64,000 nucleotides of DNA from BJGO01 sp964640655 (GCA_964640655.1 CAZXFT010000011.1:1-64000), one strand, 5' to 3'. Numbered from the stretch's first letter, positions 24,397-34,360 are shown. Notes: a model not told the origin generated them from the letters alone. Program-made: numbers and translations.

Positions 24397-26427
24397 TCAC
24401 GAATCAGCAAGCAAAGCATCATCCACCACGTTCGGTAAAGTTACCAACAGATTTTTGCTGCGTTTCATTTCGCGCTGTATGGCAAAGAGCGCTTCCTTGT
24501 TGCGTGCCCAGGCACGGCGTGCTATACCATTGTTTACATCCCAGAACAACATACTCTTTAATTTTCGCTCCGCATCTTTTGAACCATCAAGCACCAAACC
24601 GAACCCACCATTAATTACTTCACCCCAACCTACTCCACCGCCATTGTGCAGTGATATCCATGTAGCGCCGCGAAATGCATCACCTACAAAATTATGAACG
24701 GCCATATCGGCGGTAAAGCGTGAGCCGTCGTAGATGTTGGATGTTTCACGATACGGCGAGTCGGTACCCGATACATCATGATGATCACGACCCAGCACCA
24801 CAGGCGCTTTGATCTTTTTTGCCTTGATGGCTTTGTTGAATGCTTCTGCAATTTTAATACGACCTTCTGAATCGGCATATAATATTCTTGCCTGAGAGCC
24901 TACCACCAGTTTATTCTGTTGTGCATGCTCAATCCATTGTATGTTATCGTTTAACTGTTGTTTGATTTCCCCTGGTACTTTCTTAAGAATACTCTTCATC
25001 ACATTCAAAGCAAGTTTGTCTGTAAGTTTTAAATCTTCAGCATCGGCTGAAGTACATACCCAACGAAAAGGCCCGAAACCATAATCAAAACACATAGGAC
25101 CCAGAATATCCTGCACATACGATGGATACCGGAACTCGCGATCAAGGCCTTTTACATCGGCACCGGCACGCGATGCTTCCAATAAAAAAGCATTACCGTA
25201 ATCGAAAAAGTACATGCCACTTTTAGCAAGCTTGTTTACAGCCGCTGCATGACGGCGTAAAGTACCCTGCACCTCCTGCTTAAATTGATCTGGATGCTCT
25301 GCCATCATTTTATTGGCTTCATCATAACTCATACCCGCAGGATAATAACCTCCTGCCCAGGGATTATGCAATGATGTTTGGTCGGAGCCCAAGTCAACTG
25401 CAATTTTTCGTTCAGCCAATCGCTCCCACAGGTCAACAATATTTCCCTGATAAGCTATAGATACTGCTTCATTCTTTTTTCGTGCTTCTAATGCACGATC
25501 TATAGCCTCATCCAAATCGCTGTATACTTCATCTACCCAACCCTGCTCGTGTCTTTTGATAGTTGCCTTGGCATTAACTTCTGCAGTAATGCTTACCAAT
25601 CCGGCAATCTTAGCTGCTTTGGGTTGTGCGCCACTCATACCACCAAGACCTGCAGTGACAAACAACATCCCTTTGTAATTCTCATTGCCCGATTTCATAC
25701 GAGCAGCGTTCATCACAGTAATGGTAGTGCCATGCACAATGCCTTGCGGGCCTATATACATAAATGAACCCGCAGTCATTTGACCATACTGCGTTACTCC
25801 CAGAGCATTGAAACGCTCCCAGTCGTCGGGCTTACTGTAATTCGGTATCATCATGCCATTTGTAACTACAACACGTGGCGCATCATGATGCGACGGAAAT
25901 AAACCCAGAGGATGACCACTGTATAAAACCAGCGTTTGTTCATCTGACATAGTAGCTAAATATTTCATGGTTAATAAATATTGAGCCCAGTTTTGAAATA
26001 CAGCACCATTTCCACCATAAGTAATCAACTCGCGCGGATGTTGGGCCACAGCATCATCGAGGTTATTACTTAACATGTGCATAATGGCAGCTGCTTGTTT
26101 GCTTTTTGCAGGATAATCTTTTAGAGGTCTGGCATAAATTTTATAATCCGGTTGAAAGCGGTACATATAAATACGACCATAGTTGTTCAACTCATTAGAA
26201 AATTCATTTAAAAGTTCTTTATGAAATTTTACCGGGAAATAGCGCAGTGCATTTCGCAGCGCAAGTTGCTTTTCTTCTTTTGTTAAAATGTCTCTTCTCT
26301 TTGGTGCATGATTGATATCTGCATCATAAGGTTTTAGTGCAGGCAATTTCTTCGGAATACCTTGCAGAATTAGTTGACGGAACTTTTCTTTTGAAATATC
26401 GTGAGATGCTAATTTTTTCTTACTCAT
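24397..26427 (-). CDS. hutU: Urocanate hydratase (urocanase)
   Basis: 676 residues, the longer urocanase form seen in Bacteroidota (E. coli-like urocanases are about 560). Histidine degradation: urocanate to imidazolone-5-propionate with tightly bound NAD+. Motifs: TYGGNGAVFQNWAQYLL, YSGHPLGLFPSH, GGMSGAQPKAA (Rossmann Gly-rich loop), DQTSLHNPWAGGYYPAG, CFDYGFGPFRWVCTS with the conserved Cys, and SLHNGGGVGWGE near the C-terminus. ATG 26427 is chosen over TTG 26442. The TACCTTTG box at 26451-26458 precedes both. No other hut gene is in the window. Confidence 0.92.
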   Translation of the reverse strand: MSKKKLASHDISKEKFRQLILQGIPKKLPALKPYDADINHAPKRRDILTKEEKQLALRNALRYFPVKFHKELLNEFSNELNNYGRIYMYRFQPDYKIYARPLKDYPAKSKQAAAIMHMLSNNLDDAVAQHPRELITYGGNGAVFQNWAQYLLTMKYLATMSDEQTLVLYSGHPLGLFPSHHDAPRVVVTNGMMIPNYSKPDDWERFNALGVTQYGQMTAGSFMYIGPQGIVHGTTITVMNAARMKSGNENYKGMLFVTAGLGGMSGAQPKAAKIAGLVSITAEVNAKATIKRHEQGWVDEVYSDLDEAIDRALEARKKNEAVSIAYQGNIVDLWERLAERKIAVDLGSDQTSLHNPWAGGYYPAGMSYDEANKMMAEHPDQFKQEVQGTLRRHAAAVNKLAKSGMYFFDYGNAFLLEASRAGADVKGLDREFRYPSYVQDILGPMCFDYGFGPFRWVCTSADAEDLKLTDKLALNVMKSILKKVPGEIKQQLNDNIQWIEHAQQNKLVVGSQARILYADSEGRIKIAEAFNKAIKAKKIKAPVVLGRDHHDVSGTDSPYRETSNIYDGSRFTADMAVHNFVGDAFRGATWISLHNGGGVGWGEVINGGFGLVLDGSKDAERKLKSMLFWDVNNGIARRAWARNKEALFAIQREMKRSKNLLVTLPNVVDDALLADS

Positions 26428-26450
26428 AGGTGTGATGCTCAACAGCTTTG

Positions 26451-26458
26451 CAAAGGTA
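26451..26458 (-). promoter_or_regulatory. Bacteroidota -7 box TACCTTTG for hutU
   Basis: Exact TAnnTTTG on the minus strand, 23 nt before ATG 26427. It lies back-to-back with the promoter of the divergent receptor gene, 60 bp away. Confidence 0.5.
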
Positions 26459-26517
26459 TTGTTTTGAAACTGTGCTGCACTTGATTTTGGAAAAATGAAC
26501 TTTCATGAATCAAAAAC

Positions 26518-26525
26518 TATTTTTG
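26518..26525 (+). promoter_or_regulatory. Bacteroidota -7 box TATTTTTG
   Basis: Exact TAnnTTTG ending 5 nt before ATG 26531. It excludes the upstream ATG at 26495 as the start of the receptor gene. Confidence 0.5.
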
Positions 26526-26530
26526 TTGCA

Positions 26531-28945
26531 ATGATTCGATTGCTTACCGCTATCCTGTTTTTATTATCAGGATTCATCACAGTAGCACAAACAACAGGCT
26601 CGCTGCGCGGAAGGACCGTTGATGGTGTTAGTCAAAAACCTCTTGCATTTGCCACGGTTAATGTCTTACAAAGTGATTCGAGCATTGCCGGTGGATTTAT
26701 CACACAGGATGATGGCTTGTTTCTGATTGAAAATCTGAGCGAAGGAACTTATAAGCTACGCATAACTTTTCTTGGATATGAGCCTGTATTTATGAGTGAT
26801 GTAAAAATATCGGCTGGAGGAGTGCTGGAATTAAATGACCTTACATTGAACCCTCAGGGAATTACAAAAAAAGAAATCGTGATTACGGCTGAACGCAATG
26901 TGATAAGTTCAAATGCCGAGAAAAAGGTTTTTAATGTTGACCCCACTTTAAATCCCGGAGCCAGTGCTGCTGATGTGTTGCAACAAATTCCTTCTGTAAC
27001 TACCGATCAGGATGGCAACATTAACCTACGCGGTGAAGGCAGTGTGATGATATTGATTGACGGAAAACCCTCAGCGCTGAGTGGTAGCGGCGGAAATTTG
27101 CTGCAACAAATCAATGCATCGAGTATTGACAAGATTGAAGTAATCACTAACCCGTCAGCAAAATTCGATGCGGATGGAGCCAATGGTATCATCAACATCA
27201 TATTGAAAAAAAATGCAAAGCAAGGAAGTAACGCTTTGCTTAACACCGCCTTCAGTTCGTGGAATAAATCAGTGGCCGGTTTAAGCCTTAATCATCGAGG
27301 CAAAAGGGCAAACACCTTTTTGAATGCCAACTATCGATACTTTCCGGTATTTACCCGAGCGCTGGTGGAGCGCGACTATCAATTGGAGAGCAATCCTTTT
27401 CGCTATACACAGAAGGTGGATGGATACAGTTATCCCTGCAGCTATTCCGTACGCGCCGGAATAGATTATACAATCAATGACAAGAACAGCGTCAGTGGTA
27501 GCACGCTGTGGGGTTATAATCCGTCGGTGAATACCGAAACGTATAATTATTTATTGCGCGATACATCGTTACAATATCTGCAACAAGATATCTTATATAA
27601 TCGTGTGAAGCAACCCGCTTACAATTTTGAGCACTCGTTAAACTATCGTCTGCAGCTTAAGAAACCTTCGCAGGTGTTGAGCGCAGCGGCCGCCTGGAGC
27701 CGAAACATTGATGAGCGCAACATTCAAGGCAAACGCTATCAGATAAACAGTGATGAACTTATTTTAGACAGTACCTTAATTCAATTGACTTCTTTATTCA
27801 AAAACAAAAACGATATAGCTGTAGCTCAGTTAGATTATGAGCAAGCAATCCTGAAAAACTGGAAACTCGAATGCGGATTGAAAGGAACCTTCCGATTTAT
27901 TGACAACAGTTATTATGGCGAACGTTTTATGAATCAAGTAACTTACATCGACAGTAACAATAATAATATCCTATATAACGACCGGATTTATGCGGCCTAT
28001 TCCATTCTATCGGGCAGCATACAAAAAATAAATATCAAAGCCGGATTGCGCGCCGAGCAATCGTTTCGGAGTTTCAAAGTAGTGAATCTAACCAACCCAT
28101 TCAAAGACAACTATCTGAATTTGTTCCCGAGTATTTTCCTCAGCGGCAAGGTGAACAAAAGCATCACAGCATCGGCATCATATTCCAAGCGTATCAATCG
28201 TCCGTCGGTGCAAACCCTGAATCTGTTCCCTGATAACAATGACCCTAACAATCAAATCAGAGGGAATCCGTATATACAGCCGGAGATGATACACGCAGTG
28301 GAGGCCGGCGCGCAATGGAACGGTACCACATCAAGTTTCAACTTAACAGTATATGCGAGGCAGACCATTAACAAGATTCAACGCATACGCACTACCGAAG
28401 GATTGATTTCCACCATTCGATTCGTAAATCTGAACTCAGCTTTAAATAGTGGCGGCGAAGGGGTTTGGCGTAATGAATGGGCCAAATGGATAAACTCTAC
28501 GTTAAGTGCTAATGCATACTCCATTCTCTTAAACAGCGGCAATCTAGTGAGTGCTGTTAATGATCATGGTTGGGCATGGACCGGTAAACTGTTGCTGATT
28601 GTTAAACCTCTTTCCGGTTTTGACATTCAGATTAACAGTAATTATAATTCACCGTTTATCACTCCACAAGGAAAGATAAAAGCTATTTATTATACCGACG
28701 TCAGCTTGAAAAAAGATGTGCTTCAAAAACGCGGCTCGCTGACACTAGGTCTCACCGATATTTTCGACACTAGGCAATTTGCCATTGATACCTTTTTTGA
28801 AAACATTACGCAAGATGTGATTCGCAAGCGCGAAAGCCGAATTTTAACTCTTGGCTTCAACTTTAAGTTCGGCAAAGGAGAAAACGCGCAGCGCCGTAAA
28901 AGCAATGTAGGTGAAGAGTTTGGCGGTGGAGGTGGAGGTGATTAA
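26531..28945 (+). CDS. TonB-dependent receptor-like outer-membrane beta-barrel protein
   Basis: About 804 residues. Signal peptide (MIRLLTAILFLLSGFITVAQ, residues 1-20), carboxypeptidase-regulatory-like domain at about 22-110 (GSLRGRTVDGVSQKPLAFATVNV), TonB plug at about 120-225 (AADVLQQIPSVTTDQDGNINLRGEGSVMILIDGKP, given here only as landmarks ADVLQQIPS and LIDGKPSAL), then an outer-membrane beta-barrel of the OMP_b-brl_3 type (SKRINRPSVQTLNLFP). The C-terminus ends in a glycine run (EEFGGGGGGD) instead of the aromatic residue usual for barrels. No SusD partner is adjacent. Imported or bound ligand unknown. Start ATG 26531 follows from the promoter box. Confidence 0.88.
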   Translation: MIRLLTAILFLLSGFITVAQTTGSLRGRTVDGVSQKPLAFATVNVLQSDSSIAGGFITQDDGLFLIENLSEGTYKLRITFLGYEPVFMSDVKISAGGVLELNDLTLNPQGITKKEIVITAERNVISSNAEKKVFNVDPTLNPGASAADVLQQIPSVTTDQDGNINLRGEGSVMILIDGKPSALSGSGGNLLQQINASSIDKIEVITNPSAKFDADGANGIINIILKKNAKQGSNALLNTAFSSWNKSVAGLSLNHRGKRANTFLNANYRYFPVFTRALVERDYQLESNPFRYTQKVDGYSYPCSYSVRAGIDYTINDKNSVSGSTLWGYNPSVNTETYNYLLRDTSLQYLQQDILYNRVKQPAYNFEHSLNYRLQLKKPSQVLSAAAAWSRNIDERNIQGKRYQINSDELILDSTLIQLTSLFKNKNDIAVAQLDYEQAILKNWKLECGLKGTFRFIDNSYYGERFMNQVTYIDSNNNNILYNDRIYAAYSILSGSIQKINIKAGLRAEQSFRSFKVVNLTNPFKDNYLNLFPSIFLSGKVNKSITASASYSKRINRPSVQTLNLFPDNNDPNNQIRGNPYIQPEMIHAVEAGAQWNGTTSSFNLTVYARQTINKIQRIRTTEGLISTIRFVNLNSALNSGGEGVWRNEWAKWINSTLSANAYSILLNSGNLVSAVNDHGWAWTGKLLLIVKPLSGFDIQINSNYNSPFITPQGKIKAIYYTDVSLKKDVLQKRGSLTLGLTDIFDTRQFAIDTFFENITQDVIRKRESRILTLGFNFKFGKGENAQRRKSNVGEEFGGGGGGD

Positions 28946-28946
28946 T

Positions 28947-30221
28947 CTATTTTACAAATAATTGTGCACGCTCTTGACAAACAATAACGTAAGTGCCTTG
29001 CGATAATGAATGGATATCAAGCGAGGGATATACGGTGCCTTGTTGAATTAACTGTCCCGCTGCATTATATATCTGGTAGGATTTATAGTGATAGGATACA
29101 TCAAGAGTTAAAGATTTATGATCTTTATAGGCAATCAGGTTCGATGTCGTTCTATTGTGTATCATTTCAACTGTTGTAGTACAACTCATCTGATTTAATT
29201 TTTTCCATATCTGATTATCGATGGTAACGGGCACCAAATCGTTGGAATAAGCGGCATTACCCATTCGTACAACCACCATGTTCTTTGATGGAACCACATG
29301 AATTTTCTGATCATTCTTACCTAAAGCCATAAACATATCATCAGGAGCATTAGGAATGACTTTACCGGGAAAAATCAATTGCGAATAAGGCAACATAAAC
29401 GAAGGTTTTCCATTAAGCCATGTGAGATAACCATAAGACAAATTAAAATCCTGCGAAGAATTAATCATACTGTTGAAATAGGCTGGATCATTCAGTATGG
29501 TGTCATTGTTCCACATACCGTTATTCAACAGCAACAAACCGAAACGGGCCATGGATCGGGTATTGCTGAAGTACACTTTATTATAACCCGAAGGCAGCCA
29601 CAATCCATTCATCCCTATTTTATTGCGCAGCTTGGTATTGAAGAACGAATTGAAACTAGTACCGGTGCTATCTATCACCGCATGTAACAACGTGTATGGC
29701 GCATTATGATACGACCAGCGCGTGCCTGCATCAGCGAGGTATTGCAAACAAGAAGGCAAGGTACAATCCACATCCGATACACCGTCGTCGAGACCTGTAG
29801 TCATAGTCAGTTGATTCCATAAGGTGATTTGAATTTCCTTATTCGGTTGCGCTGAAGTCCATCCCGTACCGAGATACTGCGAAACGGGGTTTAAAATATT
29901 AACCAGGCCTTGTTGCTGGGCAATGCCTAAAGTAAAGGCCGTTAAGGTTTTTCCGGCAGAAGCCCAGTACCAAAAACTGTCTGCAGTAAAGGTTCCGAAA
30001 TATTTTTCCAAAACGATTTTACCATCCTTTAACACCATGAATGATTTTGTATTGGTTTGTTGCAACAAATTATACAAAGCATTGATACTATCGCTGCACC
30101 AACCTAAGTCGGCGGGGTCTAACGTTTGCCAAGCTGTGCCGGTGGTTGGCGGGAAATAAAGCGATTGTGATTTAACAGTAACGGAAAAACAAAACAGAAA
30201 TAGAAGTAAAATATATTTCAT
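28947..30221 (-). CDS. Secreted serine hydrolase (beta-lactamase/class C-like) with T9SS sorting domain
   Basis: 424 residues. Signal peptide at residues 1-18 (ILLLFLFCFSVTVKSQS). Beta-lactamase/DD-peptidase-like domain: the SxxK motif is SAGK in WYWASAGKTLTAF near residue 90 and YxN is YHN in RWSYHNAPYTLLH near residue 195. This fold covers esterases, DD-peptidases and peptidase S12 enzymes; nothing here points to antibiotic resistance. The last 75 residues form a T9SS type A sorting domain (YHYKSYQIYNAAGQLIQQG to CQERAQLFVK). Its stop is 1 nt from the stop of the receptor gene on the other strand. Confidence 0.85.
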   Translation of the reverse strand: MKYILLLFLFCFSVTVKSQSLYFPPTTGTAWQTLDPADLGWCSDSINALYNLLQQTNTKSFMVLKDGKIVLEKYFGTFTADSFWYWASAGKTLTAFTLGIAQQQGLVNILNPVSQYLGTGWTSAQPNKEIQITLWNQLTMTTGLDDGVSDVDCTLPSCLQYLADAGTRWSYHNAPYTLLHAVIDSTGTSFNSFFNTKLRNKIGMNGLWLPSGYNKVYFSNTRSMARFGLLLLNNGMWNNDTILNDPAYFNSMINSSQDFNLSYGYLTWLNGKPSFMLPYSQLIFPGKVIPNAPDDMFMALGKNDQKIHVVPSKNMVVVRMGNAAYSNDLVPVTIDNQIWKKLNQMSCTTTVEMIHNRTTSNLIAYKDHKSLTLDVSYHYKSYQIYNAAGQLIQQGTVYPSLDIHSLSQGTYVIVCQERAQLFVK

Positions 30222-30253
30222 CGTATGATTAGATGAATACAGCAGGATATTGT

Positions 30254-31006
30254 TTAACGGATTTCAATTTTTTTTCGGCGCAATTCAAAGTTCTTGCCCA
30301 GATACACCTTGCGCACCTGCTCGTCGGCAGCCAATTCTTCGGCGGTACCGCTTTTCAAAATCTTTCCTTCAAACAACAAATAAGCGCGGTCTGTTATGGA
30401 TAAAGTTTCCTGCACATTATGATCGGTAATGAGCACGCCGATGTTGCGGTATTTTAGTTTGGCTACAATATATTGAATATCTTCAACGGCAATAGGATCA
30501 ATACCTGCAAAGGGTTCATCGAGCAAAATAAATTTGGGATCTGTAGCCAAAGCACGTGCTATCTCAGTTCTTCTTCTTTCGCCACCGGACAATAAATCAC
30601 CGCGACTTTTACGGATATGACTTAAGCCAAATTCCTGAATGAGCGACTCTAGCTTTTCCTGTTGCTCCTGCTTATTGAGTTGAGTGAGTTCAAGAACAGC
30701 AGCAATGTTATCTTCAACACTCAATTTACGAAAGATGGATGCCTCCTGCGGTAAATAGCCTATACCTTTTTGAGCTCGCTTATACATAGGCTCACTTGTT
30801 AAATCTATTTGATCCAAGAAAATAGAACCGCTATCTGGACGCACCAAACCTACAGTCATATAAAAGGTGGTGGTTTTTCCTGCACCATTGGGACCAAGTA
30901 GGCCAACAATTTCACCTTGTTTTACTTCCACATTTACATCGTTCACCACGCGTCTACCACGGTATGATTTGAAGAGTTGTGTGGTATAAAGTCGGCTGTT
31001 ACTCAT
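30254..31006 (-). CDS. lptB: LPS export ABC transporter ATP-binding protein LptB
   Basis: 250 residues, a single ABC ATPase. LptB powers lipopolysaccharide extraction by LptFG and transport along LptC/A/D. Walker A: GLLGPNGAGKTTTFYM. Q-loop: GYLPQEASIFRKLSVEDN, typical of LptB. Signature: LSGGERRRTEIARAL. Walker B: FILLDEPFAGIDP. Switch His is in VLITDHNVQET. It overlaps recJ upstream by 4 nt (ATG within the recJ stop region), indicating coupled translation. The LptFG and LptC genes are not in the window. Confidence 0.92.
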   Translation of the reverse strand: MSNSRLYTTQLFKSYRGRRVVNDVNVEVKQGEIVGLLGPNGAGKTTTFYMTVGLVRPDSGSIFLDQIDLTSEPMYKRAQKGIGYLPQEASIFRKLSVEDNIAAVLELTQLNKQEQQEKLESLIQEFGLSHIRKSRGDLLSGGERRRTEIARALATDPKFILLDEPFAGIDPIAVEDIQYIVAKLKYRNIGVLITDHNVQETLSITDRAYLLFEGKILKSGTAEELAADEQVRKVYLGKNFELRRKKIEIR

Positions 31007-32721
31007 GAGGTTGTATATGGTTTGATGTCTTTAATCATCAAATCGATGCGCACTTCGTTGCGCCATTCATTTTCTTCAATAGTATAAACTATATCCACGG
31101 CTTCTTCGCGTACCAGTTCGTCGAAATGTGCCATCCCAAATGCAATTCCGTTTGCAGAATAATTATCACTGTCTTTCAGAGAAATTTTAAGATGGTCATT
31201 ACCTACAATGCGGCTGTATCCGGTGTTTCGCAAATTGCGTGTTACAAAAACCGGTTTCATATTACCCGGACCAAACGGTGCAAACTGTTTTAGTATGTTA
31301 TAAAACGAAGGTGTGATGTCTTTCAAACGCAACTCATCATCCACTACTATTTCGGGTGTCAATAAATTTTCATCTATTGTAGATGAAACAACTTCCTCGA
31401 AGCGTTGAATGAATTTATCTACGTTATCGAGTTTCAGTGTTAAACCCGCTGCATACATATGACCACCAAACTGTTCGAGCAAATCGCTGCATTCCTTGAT
31501 AGCCGAATAAATATCAAACCCGGCAATGGAACGCGCAGAGCCTGCAGCCACACCATTACTTTCGGTAAGTACAATAGTAGGCTTGTAGTGAACCTCCGTT
31601 AATCGCGAAGCAACAATGCCTATTACACCTTTGTGCCAGTGTTCCCGAAACAGAACTGTTGACTTACGTGAGCCATAAACATCTTCCTGATCGAGAATGG
31701 CAAGCGCCTCTTTGGTAATGTCCATATCAAACTGACGACGCTCTGTATTTTTCTGATTCAACAATTCAGCATTGTTGCCTGCAGTGTATTGAGATTCTGA
31801 TAAAAGCAGTCGTACTGCATTTTTAGCGTCATCTATTCTACCTGCAGCATTTATGCGCGGACCAATTATGAAGACAATATCACTGATGGTAATTTCTTTT
31901 TTACTTACTGCTGTTTCGAGCAATGCTTTTAATCCTTCACGAGGTGATTCGTTCAACTTTTTTAACCCGAAATAAGCCAGAATGCGGTTTTCACCAGTAA
32001 TTGGAACTATGTCGGAGGCGATGCTCACCACCACGAGGTCGAGATATTCTATCAACTCATCAAAAGCAATTTGATGTGTTTGTGCATAAGCTTGCATCAA
32101 TTTAAATCCAATTCCACAACCACTCAGTTCCTTAAATGGATAAGAGCAATCTACTCGCTTTGGATCCAATACTGCAACAGCAGCCGGTATTTCATCACCG
32201 GGCAAGTGATGATCGCAAATGATAAAATCTATACCCAAAGATGAAGCATAAGCTATTTTATCAATAGACTTAATGCCGCAATCGAGCGCAATGATGAGTG
32301 AAAAGTTGTTTTGCTTGGCCCAGTCAATTCCCTGTTGGGAAATGCCATAGCCCTCTTTGTAGCGATCAGGTATGTAATACTCCAGGTTAGGATATTGCTT
32401 TTTCAGGAATGAATAGACCAATGCTACCGAGGTGGTACCATCCACATCATAATCGCCGTAAACTAAAATCTTCTCATTATTCATCATGGCAACGTTTATG
32501 CGCTCCACAGCTTTGTCCATGTCAAGCATCAGAAAAGGGTCGTGTAGATGCTCAATGGAAGGTCGAAAAAAAGTTTTAGCATCCTCGTAAGTATGAATAT
32601 TACGTTGCACCAGCAATCGCGCCAGTATAGGGTGTACTTTTAATTCAACTTGCAATTTTTTTGCTAATGCGGCATCAAAATCTTTCAGCACCCATCTTTT
32701 GTTTCTTATTGCCACCGTCAT
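31003..32721 (-). CDS. recJ: Single-stranded-DNA-specific exonuclease RecJ
   Basis: 572 residues. A 5'-3' ssDNA exonuclease for RecF-pathway and mismatch repair. DHH domain: YGDYDVDGTTSVALVYSFL (motif I), ALDCGIKS, and DHHLPGDEIPAAVAVLDPKR (DHH motif III). The DHHA1 domain includes GGHMYAAGLTL near residue 425, and the OB domain is C-terminal. Cytoplasmic. It is the first gene of the recJ-lptB pair. No exact promoter box was found upstream. Confidence 0.95.
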   Translation of the reverse strand: MTVAIRNKRWVLKDFDAALAKKLQVELKVHPILARLLVQRNIHTYEDAKTFFRPSIEHLHDPFLMLDMDKAVERINVAMMNNEKILVYGDYDVDGTTSVALVYSFLKKQYPNLEYYIPDRYKEGYGISQQGIDWAKQNNFSLIIALDCGIKSIDKIAYASSLGIDFIICDHHLPGDEIPAAVAVLDPKRVDCSYPFKELSGCGIGFKLMQAYAQTHQIAFDELIEYLDLVVVSIASDIVPITGENRILAYFGLKKLNESPREGLKALLETAVSKKEITISDIVFIIGPRINAAGRIDDAKNAVRLLLSESQYTAGNNAELLNQKNTERRQFDMDITKEALAILDQEDVYGSRKSTVLFREHWHKGVIGIVASRLTEVHYKPTIVLTESNGVAAGSARSIAGFDIYSAIKECSDLLEQFGGHMYAAGLTLKLDNVDKFIQRFEEVVSSTIDENLLTPEIVVDDELRLKDITPSFYNILKQFAPFGPGNMKPVFVTRNLRNTGYSRIVGNDHLKISLKDSDNYSANGIAFGMAHFDELVREEAVDIVYTIEENEWRNEVRIDLMIKDIKPYTTS

Positions 32722-32817
32722 GTATTATTCCTTCGCTTTGTTTTCTTACAATAAATATTGAATGCCACTAAAATACAGTAATCCTTTTATTTAACCTCTT
32801 TCCCTGTAAGAAGAGAA

Positions 32818-33876
32818 TCAATGCCTGATACACAGCGGTGCATATACCGGCAAGTGGTCGCTGTATCCGCCATTATAACGAGAGCCTTCGAAAGTACGGC
32901 TGGGTTGTTTGGAATTTCGCGCAGTGTCAATCTTCATTAAAAATTCTTCTTTAAAAATGCGCACTGCGCTATAGTTGTTGTCAAAATATTCCGGCAGAGA
33001 TAGATTAGAGGTAAAGATGATTTGGTCAAACATGCTGTAAACACCACGATAGTAATGTGTACCTAATTTTTTTCTTTGCAGATCAATCATAGGGTTAAAT
33101 AAACATGTATTACAGTCGGGTTGAGGCTTGTCGTAAGTGTTGAGGACTTCGCTCAGGCTTCTATTTCCAGGCTCATCATTAAAATCCCCGATGATGACAA
33201 CACGAGCATTAGGGTTTTTTAAGAGCGGTGTCAGATATGTTAAGAGTGTTTGAGCAGCGGCTATTCGCTTGGGTTCTGAGGTTTCAGGACCTCCTCGTCG
33301 CGATGGCCAGTGGTTTACAAACACATGCAGAGTATCTTTCCCTTTAAGAAAGGTGCTCCACAGAATATCTCGTGTTGCAAAATTTTTTTCATCGTAGCTC
33401 ACTTTCAATGGCTTCGACGAAAGCAGTTTAAATTTTTTTCTGTTGTAGAATAAGGCCACATCTATACCCCTCGCATCAGGAGAGTCATAATGCACAATAC
33501 TGTAGTTGTTACTTTCTAGCTCCTCTGTCTTGAGTAAATCATCAAGAACAAATCGGTTTTCTATTTCACAAACACCAAGTAAATCCACTCCTTTGTTATT
33601 GTTGAGTGCAGCAATGACCTGAGCCATATTTTGAAGTTTGTTACTGTATCGTTGTGCATTCCATTGATTAGACGATGTGGGTAAAAATTCTTCGTCCAAT
33701 ACCTTAGGATCATCGATTGTATCGAACAAATTTTCAAGATTATAAAACCCAATGGTAAAATCCGCGCAACCATATTGCTTTGCTTCAGCGGGCACCATGC
33801 GGTTTTCAAAAAATTGAAATTGCAAGTAGAGGAATAACACAGCGGGCACAATAGTCCAAAGAAGGTATTTATTCAT
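32818..33876 (-). CDS. Membrane-anchored endonuclease/exonuclease/phosphatase-family protein
   Basis: About 352 residues. An N-terminal hydrophobic anchor or signal (YLLWTIVPAVLFLYLQFQFF) is followed by an EEP domain: FTIGFYNLENLFD, GVCEIENR with the catalytic Glu, VNHWPSRRGG, VIIGDFNDEP with the Asp/Asn pair, and GGYSDHLPVYAPL with the terminal Asp-His. So the catalytic set is complete. Family members cleave nucleic acids or phosphoesters, and this one probably works in the periplasm. ATG 33876 is chosen; the TTG at 33903 is part of a TTTG promoter-like box. Confidence 0.85.
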   Translation of the reverse strand: MNKYLLWTIVPAVLFLYLQFQFFENRMVPAEAKQYGCADFTIGFYNLENLFDTIDDPKVLDEEFLPTSSNQWNAQRYSNKLQNMAQVIAALNNNKGVDLLGVCEIENRFVLDDLLKTEELESNNYSIVHYDSPDARGIDVALFYNRKKFKLLSSKPLKVSYDEKNFATRDILWSTFLKGKDTLHVFVNHWPSRRGGPETSEPKRIAAAQTLLTYLTPLLKNPNARVVIIGDFNDEPGNRSLSEVLNTYDKPQPDCNTCLFNPMIDLQRKKLGTHYYRGVYSMFDQIIFTSNLSLPEYFDNNYSAVRIFKEEFLMKIDTARNSKQPSRTFEGSRYNGGYSDHLPVYAPLCIRH

Positions 33877-33918
33877 GAATGTGGTATTACTTTTTAATTT
33901 CAAAATGAATGTTCAAGC

Positions 33919-34350
33919 TTACCATGAAATTTCGTCGGCGCCATTACCCTCGTACTCAATAATATTTCTTTCGGTTTCATAGAGTTTGATGTGAAGTTGC
34001 AATGATGCACCAATCCTGCGTCGGAGTTTTATCCATATAACCGCAGCTATGTATTCGGCTGTTGGATTCAGGTTTTTAAATTCCGGTGTATCGAGGTTAA
34101 GGTTTTTATGATCAAAAGCATCCATTACCTCTTCATCAATGTATTTCTTTAAATCTTTTAAATCAATGACATAACCTGTTTCGGCATTCACCTGCCCGGT
34201 TACTTTCACTTCGAGTTGATAATTGTGTCCGTGATAATTCGGGTTGTTACACAATCCGAATATGGCATCGTTTTTTTCATTGCTCCAGTCTTTACGGTAA
34301 AGACGATGTGCTGCGTTAAACTGAGCTTTTCTGATAACAGATAATATCAT
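33919..34350 (-). CDS. 6-pyruvoyl-tetrahydropterin synthase / QueD-family enzyme
   Basis: 143 residues. Zinc ligands are His15 (FNAAHRLY), His40 and His42 (YHGHNY), and the catalytic Cys34 is in FGLCNNPNYHGHNY. The spacing (Cys-5 residues-His-x-His) and the segments VIDLKDLKKYIDEEV and DHKNLN follow eukaryotic PTPS, not the Cys-x3-HGH of standard bacterial QueD. The product could be 6-pyruvoyl- or 6-carboxy-tetrahydropterin. It lies 10 nt downstream of the pyruvate kinase gene, so probably shares its transcript. No other queuosine or biopterin gene is visible. Confidence 0.85.
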   Translation of the reverse strand: MILSVIRKAQFNAAHRLYRKDWSNEKNDAIFGLCNNPNYHGHNYQLEVKVTGQVNAETGYVIDLKDLKKYIDEEVMDAFDHKNLNLDTPEFKNLNPTAEYIAAVIWIKLRRRIGASLQLHIKLYETERNIIEYEGNGADEISW

Positions 34351-34360
34351 GGTATTGTAA

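Noticed and set aside
26076..26084. DnaA-box match TGTGCATAA
   Set aside because: Single match inside the hutU coding sequence; about two are expected by chance in 64 kb.
28947..30221. Antibiotic-resistance beta-lactamase
   Set aside because: SxxK/YxN motifs are shared by many S12 hydrolases. The T9SS tail and overall divergence fit a surface esterase or peptidase; no resistance context.
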